DNA of 64,000 nt, taken from positions 10,426,861 to 10,490,860 of the forward strand of contig OX381716.1 in assembly GCA_947462335.1 (NCBI GenBank). The letters are read 5' to 3'. This DNA comes from Harmothoe impar (Eukaryota; Annelida; Polychaeta; Phyllodocida; Polynoidae). Below the pieces are notes generated by a model. It was given only the letters and a program-made list of their open reading frames with translations. It was not told the DNA's origin and did not search any database. Both the position numbers and the translations under genes were made by a program. Below are positions 56,211 through 64,000 of this stretch, one piece after another; the first letter of the stretch is position 1; every line of letters begins with the position of its first letter.

Positions 56211-56600
56211 GTCTATCATGTCAATGAAGGGGTCACGTGATCAAGGGGGCGCGGTCTATTATGCAAATGAGGGGGTCGCGTGACTAAATGGCGACCTCTG
56301 ATTGGCTGGTGATCAAGAGGGCGTGGCTTATTATGCAAATGAAAGGGTCACGTGATCAAGGGGGCGTGGCCTATTATGCAAATGAGGGGGTCACGTGACC
56401 AAATGGAAGCCTCTGATTGGCTGGTGATCAAGGGGGCGTGGCCTATTACGTAATTATGCAAATGAGGGGGCGTGGCCTATTACGTAATTATGCAAATGAG
56501 GGGGTCACGTGACCAAATGGAGGCCTCTGATTGGCTGCATGTCGATTGAGTAATAAACAGTAGTTAACTATAGTCCCGTTCCGATACATACTATACTACT
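56206..56600 (-). repeat. Right TIR of element 2
   Basis: Inverse of 47436-47830. ATGCAAAT octamers, GGGGGCGTGGC boxes, GGTCACGTGACC and TGATTGGCTG boxes alternate; ends CATACTATACTACT. Confidence 0.9.
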
Positions 56601-56606
56601 AATATG
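56601..56606. repeat. Target-site duplication of element 2, right
   Basis: AATATG. The host sequence continues CTCTGCGGGATA, matching 43198-43209 and showing that the target was a copy of the protease C 3' flank. Confidence 0.92.
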
Positions 56607-56727
56607 CTCTGCGGGATACATGGCTGTGTGGGTCTTGATGCCCTCCCTGGCACAATACTAAAGTCACCAAAATCAAACCCCCTCTGTGGCTTATATGATT
56701 TGTCTAAGTTGGGGGTGCAGCCAAGGG

Positions 56728-56999
56728 AGTGGTCATTTTTAAACAACATGGGGGGATTGGTGGATTTGGGGGGGGACCAAAAGAATTTGCACCCCTTTAA
56801 GGGGGGGGGGACCAAAAAAATTTGCACCCCTCTTGAGGGGGGGACCCCTTTTAAGCGAAGAAGCCAGCGCGTCACTATAGCTCAAAGGGGTCGGCCACGC
56901 TCAATTTCAACTTGCCTGAGGGGGGGACAGAAAAAATTTCGACCCCCTTGCGTGAAAATCCACCGACCCCCCCTGTTGTTAAAAAATGACCACTCCCTA
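56728..56999. repeat. MITE family M1
   Basis: GGGAGTGGTCATTTTTAAACAAC ... GTTGTTAAAAAATGACCACTCCC, body of G-rich and C-rich blocks. Confidence 0.85.
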
Positions 57000-57790
57000 A
57001 TATGCGAGTGTGGTTTATATCAGTCAACATATGGTTATAAACATGTCAGGTTCAATTAGCCCTTTAACTCTAAAGGGGGAATGTCGCTAAAAGTTTAAAT
57101 TTGTCATAGTGTTGCACCAGGGCCTGCGAGTTACTCACCGATGCTGCATTGGTGCATCATGTCGACCCTTTGGGAGTGTTTCTAACCTGTAGGGTAAGCA
57201 TGATGCTTGAATGCAGCCCTGGCATTATGCATTAACACATATTCACGCCCTTACCCAGTAAACAAAAAACGTTATACATGTACAACATTTTATAACGTTA
57301 TATAGCGTTATATAACGTTAATCTAAGGCTCGTTAATATGATATGGCATAAGATTTAAAATGTTATTTTGCGTCAAAATAACGTTTTAAAACTTGTGTTA
57401 GCTGGGTAGAGGGTTAGACAGCTAAACAATTTAATCAAACTGTACAGAAAAGAAGTGAACAGAAAAGGTCAACCATGCTTTCATCTATTTTATTTTCTAA
57501 TTTTCTATTCTGATCCACCATATAATATCCTCTCTGGCCATTAAACATTATACGGCCATTAGTAGAATCCAATCACGTTTTTACATAGATCACAGATTTC
57601 TAATATAAATTACATGTACTAACACATTATACCTATTCCATAGAACTAGGCATCTAACAATAATGACTACTAGTAACCAGGTAAAATCAGAACAAAAGTC
57701 GTAACATCAGTGAGCATAACACCTTAAGCATTATATGCCCAAATAATGCTCAGAACAAAAGTCATAACACTTTTAGGAGATGATAACATT
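57000..57790. other. Intergenic, unassigned
   Basis: AT-rich. TATAACGTTATATAGCGTTATATAACG near 57290 is a short palindromic run. No gene supported. Confidence 0.4.
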
Positions 57791-57792
57791 GC

Positions 57793-57955
57793 ACAGCCAA
57801 AAATAATTTTCTTATCTCAAGAAACCAAGATAGATAAACTCGCCTGGCGGACAAATGACTAGTTTTAAGATCTTAAAACCAGTCCTTTGTCTAGTTTTAA
57901 GATCTTAAAACTAGTCATTTGTCCGCCAGGCGAGTTTATTTATCCTGGCGTGTAT
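57793..57955. repeat. MITE family M7
   Basis: ACAGCCAAAAATAATTTTCTTATC start; long arms CTCGCCTGGCGGACAAATGAC / GTCATTTGTCCGCCAGGCGAG around AGTTTTAAGATCTTAAAAC palindromes. Confidence 0.8.
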
Positions 57956-58362
57956 TTGAAGGTTATTGATTGGCAACGTCTGCTTGGTTTGGTCAATGAA
58001 ACATGCTCTACAGACTATACACCTTCAGTTTCAGTTTCGGTTTCGGTTTCGGTCTGTCATGCTAGGTCTACCCCCTTTACAACGTGTTAGCTACCTCAGG
58101 CTGTTTCATCTCATATTGCACACTTTATTATCAAATATTCTCATTGTCTCTATATTCTAATCTATAACATCCACAATTGTCATACTTTTGTTTTTTGGGG
58201 TGATGATAACATCTATGATTATTGGCACTTCAATGGCTATAATTTGCTCTTGAGGAGCATCTCAACATTTTAAAGATGACACAATGGGTAACATTAACCA
58301 TTACTGACCATTACCGGCCCAAACTATATCCACAACAACTTCTTCCACAAACTTCCTGTGGT

Positions 58363-58633
58363 AAGGGAGTGATCATTGTTTAACAACAGGGGGAGGGGGT
58401 GGTGGGTTTGGAGGGGTCAAAAAAATTTGGACCCCTTAATTGGGGGGGGGGCAAAAAAATTTGGACCCCTCTTGGTGGAGGGGGGTCAAAATAATTTAAC
58501 CTGTTTTGAGCCCAAAAGCCCACGCGTTACTATGCTTCAAAGGGCCTGCGCGCGAGCCGATTTTCGGCCGTAAGGGGGGGTAAAAAATTTGAAACCCACC
58601 ACCCCCCCCCTGTTGTTAAAAAATGATCACTCC
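58363..58633. repeat. MITE family M1
   Basis: GGGAGTGATCATTGTTTAACAAC ... GTTGTTAAAAAATGATCACTCCC. Confidence 0.85.
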
Positions 58634-58789
58634 CCAAGCATGCGTGTACTGCCAAGACATCCCATATATTCATACCTCCTTATCCATTAACATTAGAGAC
58701 ATATAGGGTACTGCTTTTGTATCACTGAGTACTCAGATACTCTACTAAGATTTCCCACACTATCAATGGTACACTAATACATTCAGTCT

Positions 58790-59100
58790 GCAAATAAAAT
58801 CTCAAGTAGAACTCATGCCATTCTTGTGTCTTGACTCGTGATCCCCAGGAGATTTTCGAACGTTTTGTGAATATTTTGTGGCATATTCCCGGGAATTTTG
58901 TGTTGTGTGAACTAGTTTTTTGAACCAGTTTTAACATGTGTCATTCGCCCAAGTCGCAAACGTTTAATTCCCGAGTTCATTTTGTGAATAGCACAAGTTC
59001 ACAATTCTTGGGAATATCTCGTGTCTTTCTTGTGCTATGATGATTTCCCCAGATTCTCCCCAGTCGCAAACGTTCAATTCCCGAGTTCTGTTTGGAGGAA
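58790..59100. repeat. Dispersed repeat R1
   Basis: CTGCAAATAAAATCTCAAGTAG to GAGTTCTGTTTGGAGG, an almost complete copy. Confidence 0.7.
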
Positions 59101-59531
59101 CACTAATACATTTAGGCTAAATATAACTCAGAATAACTGATAAAAAGGTGACTTTTTTTATAATTATACTTATCATATTTGACTCTCTGTAATAGATCTT
59201 ACTCTACAGACCGAGTAAAATGATGTGGTAGGGCTAAGGGTCCCATTGGCATATAACTAAATGTTAGACTACAATCACATATCATAATAATTGTCTCTTA
59301 ATACGAACACATTCTCTGATGATATTTATGGATTTATTCTCATCCTTATCCCCAGTTATTAAAGTTTCTTGACTCAGGAACACATTATGACATAATGATA
59401 ATGCCAAAGTAAACCTATTCAGGCCATACATGAACAAAAGCATTTCTATGTATTTTATTAACATGGAAAGAAAAATTTAAGCACAGTTACCTCTCTTAAT
59501 ATATTATGTATCACAACTTCTCTCAAGCCTT

Positions 59532-59760
59532 TAGGGAGTGGTCATCTTTTAACGACAGGGAGGTGGGTTGGTGGGTTTTCACTCAAGCAGGTCGAAATTC
59601 TGGCGGGTTAAAATTGTGTGCTGCAAACCCCTTTGAACAATAGTAATGTGCAGACTTTTTCACTAGTTCTTTTTTGCCCCCCCCCCCTTCAAGAGGGGTC
59701 GAAATTTTGTTGGTCCCCCCACCCAAATACTCCCCCCTCCCCCCCACATTGTTAAAAATG
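59532..59760. repeat. MITE family M1, diverged
   Basis: GGGAGTGGTCATCTTTTAACGAC start, CACATTGTTAAAAATG end. Confidence 0.7.
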
Positions 59761-60239
59761 TATGCTTTTCCTGCAAAAGTACTACATTTATATAATTTCT
59801 GCTATTCTCACATCCTTAGCCCCTCCACATGTACATTGAAATCTATATTCTTTTAAATAAAATAAGTCATAGATTTTCAGTCCTTACATTGAACTGACCA
59901 AGAATCGATTAAAGGGCCACCACTCAGTCTTAACCCCATAGTGACTAGAACAGTTGTAACATGTGTTTGGGACCTGCTCGTTGACTATAGACCTCTAAGT
60001 TGTTTCAATTCTTTCAAAGTTGCCAACCCTTCCTACCCACTAAACACAAATACATAGCTCAGACGTTAATCTACATTGAATTTTGGTCTGAACTAAGTTG
60101 AAAAACTATCTAGAGAAACCTCTGAGCTACGTTGGATTATGTAGGGTGTTTACTGGGTAGTTGTATCTAATATATTTATCCAAATCGAATCTAGCCGATT
60201 ATTGTCCAATGTCCTGGATTTCCCATGACCTGTGGGTAT

Positions 60240-63200
60240 TTACATGATGTAATCAGCCGATTCCTCTTCATAGTAGTCTCCACTGCTGCCTCGCGACGCG
60301 CGGGACTTTGGCGATTTTGGGGATTTTGGCGACTTTGGCGACTCGCTGAGTCTCTGTTTGCCTGCCTCCTTTCCGTCCTGGGACAGGGAGCGCAGGACGC
60401 GGGGGTTGTAGCATTTGGGGTCCGAGATCATCCTGAGGAGCAGGTTACGGCGTTTGTGAGGATCCACGCCAGCCCGTGACACCATCTCGTAGCGCGCCGG
60501 GAGAGATGGGATAGATGGGATGTTGTCATCGTACAAGAAGACTTCTTCGTCCTCGTCTCCTTCTTCCTCTTTCTCTTCCGGCAGTCTCCCGCCTTCCTCC
60601 AGTTCCCCCTTCTCCGGGTGGTGGTTGACCACCTCCTCTATTACTGTTGTTGGCTCCTCCTCTGCATCCTGCAAAGTGAGCAAACAGGCAATGCATTAAT
60701 TGATTGTGCACAGCCAGAAATAATTTTCTTATTTCTAGAAACTAAGATAAATAAACTCGACTAGCGGACAAATCACTAGTTTTAAGAAAATTCATCTTTT
60801 TAAAACTAGTCATTTGTCCGCCAGGCGAGTATATATATATATCTTATTTTCTTGAAATGAGAAGATTATTTTTGGCTGTGTATTAACATATGCGTTTACA
60901 AAGACTGGACTACCAACATCAGTCCTTACTTCGACTGAACTAACATCTTTTAGCATTAAACCTATTGCAATTAAGTCATGGCCTTAAGCCAATCCTCTTA
61001 ATTTTCATGAGATTTACATCATTATGTACAAAAGAGTACACATACAGTGAAATTATATGTGACTATGAAGCATTTAAACCATTAACTGGAGATGTCATAA
61101 TTCATAGGCAAGCCTAATGCCTGTACATGATTCAGTATAAATAAAAGAAAATCAATCAATCAAAGAGCGAGACTAGAGTGGCCTATGACCAAGGGCCAAC
61201 GATGTAGTAGGACCCTGCCCAGTGGCACAGGAGGTGCCATTGGGCTGGGTCCCAGGACAGAGGGACTTGGCCACAGGCTACTTGAAGGTGAGACATCGTT
61301 AAATGCTGTTCTGATGATGAACATTAAGATAATTCAAAAATATACCCAAGATCATTAAAGTGGCTATTTTTTCCCCAAATTCAAAATCCCTATTTACTGC
61401 ACGTGCTTCGTGGCCTCCTTCATAGAATAGAATGATGACCTGTATTTCACGAGTTTTACTACAAGAAATGACACGGAATATGACACAAGAAAATTTCCAA
61501 AAACATTCAAAAAAAGATTCTAAAATTCTAAAAGTTTTGACACAAGAATGTCACGAGTTTCTCTTGAGATTTTGTTTGCAGAGTGGATATGCTAACTTTA
61601 AAGATGGAGACACTAACCTCTAAATCGAGTGATGCGAGTCGCTCGATGGCTTCCTCACTGGCCTTGTTACTGTTGCAGGCCTCGATTACTTCCCCGGCCA
61701 TCTCAGATATTACGTTCCACGCATACAGAATGTCATCTGATGTCGCTTTCTCTGCATTAACGGCAAACCGGATGATGTACCTATTAGAGAAAAGAGTATA
61801 TCATCATTATAATGATTTTGTGATGAGAACTGTATGTGACTGTATAAATAGAAAACTCCTTTAAAGTTCTTCTTAGTGGACTAAACTTCTAATGGACCTT
61901 GGGCTTTACGCAATTTCTTTAATGCAGTTCATAATTTGGGTATCCTCTTTTATATGATAAACGATTTCCACCGGGCCCTTTGCATTGGCCTTTTCAGAAA
62001 CTGCAGGGGTAAAACAGTATAGAAAATCAAACCAGCATGATCATTACCGTAAAACCTCGCATATAAGCCAGAGCTAGTACGTGAGTTAGATCGGCGTGTG
62101 GCTTATAGAATCTGCCCAGAGACAGGGTGCGGCTTATACGCGAGTTTTTGCTATTATGGTACAGTACTAAAAGTCACCATAGCCAGATCTATGATGCAGC
62201 TTATAGGATCGGCCCAAAGTCGGGGTGCGGGTTATACGCAAGTTAGGCTTATACGCAAGCTTTTACAGTAAACATATTTATGGGTGAAATAAACCCTGTT
62301 TATGCAGGTTTTAGGCGCCAAAAAGTGTGCGGGTCATGGTCTGGTGACCACCGAGGGGGGTTGTGGGTAACCCCTGGGGTTGCTAGGCATCCATGTTTGT
62401 TGTATCAACCGTTCACTCCTTGACAATTTCTTCGTCTTGGCCTATAATTAGCTCAGCTTAGGCCAAATATTATTGAAATGACTTGCCTTCTATGCTCATT
62501 ATATACATTCATGTATGTTATCATGATATCTAGGTGTAATAATGGAGCCGTTAATTAATATTTATTTCAAATTAAAAAGATATACCTATTGAGAATTGCA
62601 TATTTGCAGAAGACTTTTGCTACTTTTGTTACCAGGATAATATCTCCGGATAATTGACTATTATGTGGGAGTGATGGTACAGGTGACTTGCAGTATATGT
62701 GTTATAAGCCAAGGAGACGGTAATTTACCAAGACACCATGCAGCCCTAGAAAATTACCATTGTCCAAGGCTTAAAACAAGTATGCAGCTAGTCATGCGCA
62801 TCATAACTAACTTTCACTCACAGTAGGAGAGTGTGCTTAATGGACCGCATCAACATACAACCATGTATGTAAAATACAGTTAGGCCATTTCTTTTGTTCT
62901 CTCAGCCAACTGTGGTGAAAGTGAAATTCTTATGTCTGTACCTGTATTTTTTTTCTATTTCTTTACATATACTAGAAGTGTTAAACATGTGGATAACATA
63001 GCCTAATATCATATGATAAGACCATCAAATATTGTTATCTAGGTCGGGGTGCTCGCGGCAGAAGGGTAATGCACTCGAGCTAGTTTTTGCCCGTAAGGGT
63101 AATAAGATCCAATAAATCTACGTCAAAAAAAAGAAAAGAAGCAGGCTAATGGGCAAGGGAGTGGTCATTTTTGAACAACATGGGGGGGCAGTTGGTGGAT

Positions 63201-63488
63201 TCGGGGGGGGGGGGGACCGAAACCCTTTTTAGCGAAAAAGCCTGCGCGTTGCAATCGCTCAACGGGGTCGGCCATGCTCAATTTCAACTTGCCAGTCCCT
63301 TGGGGGGGACCAAAAATTCGACCCGCTCGGGCAAAAATCCACCAACCCCCCCCTGTTGTTAAAAAATGACCACTCCCTAATAAGACCAGATGGATGACCT
63401 ACTTGTCGTGGGCCAGGGCAGGTACCATGTGGAGTTTACCAGACATGTTGATGGCGCGGAGCAGGGTCTGGGTCCGGTAGTTACCTCC
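60240..63488 (-). CDS. Group II PLP amino-acid decarboxylase, last three exons (partial)
   Basis: Exons inferred on the - strand: 63403-63488, 61618-61780, 60240-60668 (TAA stop); the frame is continuous and the gene extends beyond the right edge. The first two exons encode the C-terminal part of the decarboxylase fold (LLRAINMSGKLHMVPALAHD, IIRFAVNAEKATSDDILYAW). This matches tyrosine/histidine/aromatic-L-amino-acid decarboxylases that make biogenic amines; the HMVPA wording favours the tyrosine type. The PLP lysine is outside the window. The last exon adds a ~142-residue acidic, Glu-rich tail with KCYNPRVLRSL and a run of SPK repeats ending YEEESADYIM. Substrate cannot be decided here. Confidence 0.8.
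60709..60888. repeat. MITE family M7
   Basis: CACAGCCAGAAATAATTTTC ... GAAGATTATTTTTGGCTGTG, inner arms CTCGACTAGCGGACAAATCAC / GTCATTTGTCCGCCAGGCGAG. It lies ~40 bp from the last decarboxylase exon. Confidence 0.82.
60890..61430. other. Decarboxylase intron, unassigned
   Basis: AT-rich with a short GGCACAGGAGGTGCC palindrome near 61224. No gene seen. Confidence 0.4.
61435..61581. repeat. Dispersed repeat R1, half copy
   Basis: ATGACCTGTATTTCACGAG to GATTTTGTTTGCAGAG, ending ~37 bp from the decarboxylase exon. Confidence 0.6.
62045..62275. repeat. MITE family M6
   Basis: ACCGTAAAACCTCGCATATAAGCC ... CTTATACGCAAGCTTTTACAGTA, with GCGGCTTATACGCG inside. Confidence 0.75.
62276..63150. other. 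Decarboxylase intron, unassigned
   Basis: No gene or repeat structure recognised. Confidence 0.35.
63155..63379. repeat. MITE family M1
   Basis: AGGGAGTGGTCATTTTTGAACAAC ... GTTGTTAAAAAATGACCACTCCCT, ending ~25 bp from a decarboxylase exon. Confidence 0.85.
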
Positions 63489-63714
63489 CTGAAAACACAA
63501 TTAAACCATCAATAACCATCCAAAATATAAGTAAAACCATCTATTAACCGAAATTAAAAGAGGCCAGAGCAAACTTCCTGGCATCTCTGATTAAAGATAT
63601 TCTACACATAAATTTTGCAAGCTTCAGGGTAACCAGCCCTCCAAAGATATTAGTGCCTCAGCGGTTATTCATTGTGGTACAGTACTATTTCCATAATCCC
63701 TAAAAGGCACCATC

Positions 63715-63830
63715 CTAAAACCTCGCTTATAAGTCGACATTACTGATCGAATTGAAACTTTCAGGGGAAAAATCGACCTATAGGAAAAAGCTTTAAACTT
63801 TTGGAAAACCTCACTTATAGGTCGAATTGT
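63715..63830. repeat. Short inverted repeat
   Basis: AAAACCTCGCTTATAAGTCGA near 63717 and AAAACCTCACTTATAGGTCGA near 63806 are direct copies of one unit. TTCAGGGGAAAAATCGACC lies between. Possibly related to M6. Confidence 0.5.
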
Positions 63831-64000
63831 AGTTTGAGATTCTTTGGGAGGCCATACTCCAACCTTAGACGCCCTTAAACCATGATATTTTGTTCTAAAG
63901 ATGACCCCCTATTTGTAGTGGGAAGAAATTAGTCTTACATGGAAAAACAATCCCCCGAAAAAAATTGTATTTTACAGCATTAAGGTTAACCGTTTTTGAG

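Larger units (their letters stand above)
47436..56600. mobile_element. Element 2: TIR-matched partner element without virion genes
   Basis: 9,165 bp with ~395-bp inverted repeats whose outer ~85 bp nearly match element 1, and a perfect 6-bp TSD. The contents read as: G-rich tract, hairpins, a 117-aa gene, a GT microsatellite, a ~395-bp tandem repeat, a hairpin cluster, repeated regulatory modules and a large Ala-rich gene next to the right TIR. No integrase, capsid, ATPase, protease or polymerase frame is present, and no broken remains of them were recognised. The same ends and TSD size imply mobilisation by the same kind of integrase, presumably in trans. It could be a deletion derivative, a dependent satellite, or a second segment-like partner. 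Confidence 0.9.

Noticed and set aside
47436..56600. Element 2 as an ordinary MITE of element 1
   Set aside because: It is almost as long as element 1, has its own gene-like frames and promoters, and its interior is not derived from element 1 by simple deletion.
56604..57059. 151-codon frame downstream of element 2
   Set aside because: Crosses an M1 MITE; composition follows its G-rich blocks.

Overview
The window is eukaryotic nuclear DNA from an invertebrate animal. It has multi-exon genes with GT-AG introns, many small inverted-repeat transposons (MITEs), microsatellites and tRNA-like short repeats. The taxon cannot be fixed from the sequence alone. Three host genes form a head-to-tail cluster on the + strand: five-exon trypsin-like serine proteases A (1658-19573), B (21832-30072) and C (35555-42819). 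They share exon phases, a secretion signal, an N/S/T/P-rich activation segment, an IVGG activation site and a complete His/Asp/Ser triad. Copies of their 3' flanks at 43250-44440 and 46707-47080 point to further lost or rearranged paralogues. At the right edge, on the - strand, are the last three exons of a group II PLP-dependent amino-acid decarboxylase of the tyrosine/histidine type (60240-63488).

Two large mobile elements are set into this cluster, and they are the main interest. Element 1 (7745-18230, 10,486 bp) lies in the last intron of protease A, inside an older MITE. It has 393-bp terminal inverted repeats (TIRs) and a perfect 6-bp target duplication (TGCAGG). It carries the capsid and integration genes of a Polinton/Maverick or adintovirus-like virus: retrovirus-type integrase with chromodomain, A32/FtsK-type packaging ATPase, adenain-type cysteine protease, F54H12.2-type major capsid protein, penton-like minor capsid protein and pVI/pX-like core protein, plus conserved small proteins. 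No protein-primed DNA polymerase B is visible, and the element is too short for one beside its other genes. Two genes (the penton-like one and an unknown one) each contain a single in-frame TGA; the other genes are open.

Element 2 (47436-56600, 9,165 bp) has the same terminal sequence, TIRs of about the same length (~395 bp) and its own perfect 6-bp target duplication (AATATG). It has no capsid, ATPase, protease or integrase gene. It holds a 117-residue protein with an internal duplication, a 436-residue alanine-rich protein, a ~395-bp tandem repeat, several strong hairpins and a G-rich tract. Both elements carry an Ala-rich + strand ORF next to the right TIR, related sequence upstream of it, and the same TATA-type core promoter motif. 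I read them as a helper/dependent pair: element 1 supplies integrase and virion proteins, and element 2 uses matching ends.

The TIRs are unusual. They are arrays of animal transcription-factor-type motifs: CCAAT in CAGCCAATCAGA, the E-box CACGTG, forkhead-like GTTTGTAAACAA and, in element 2, many octamers ATTTGCAT next to CACGCCCC boxes. The layout recalls adenovirus terminal origins. The rest of the window is intron and intergenic DNA filled with dispersed repeats, listed individually below.
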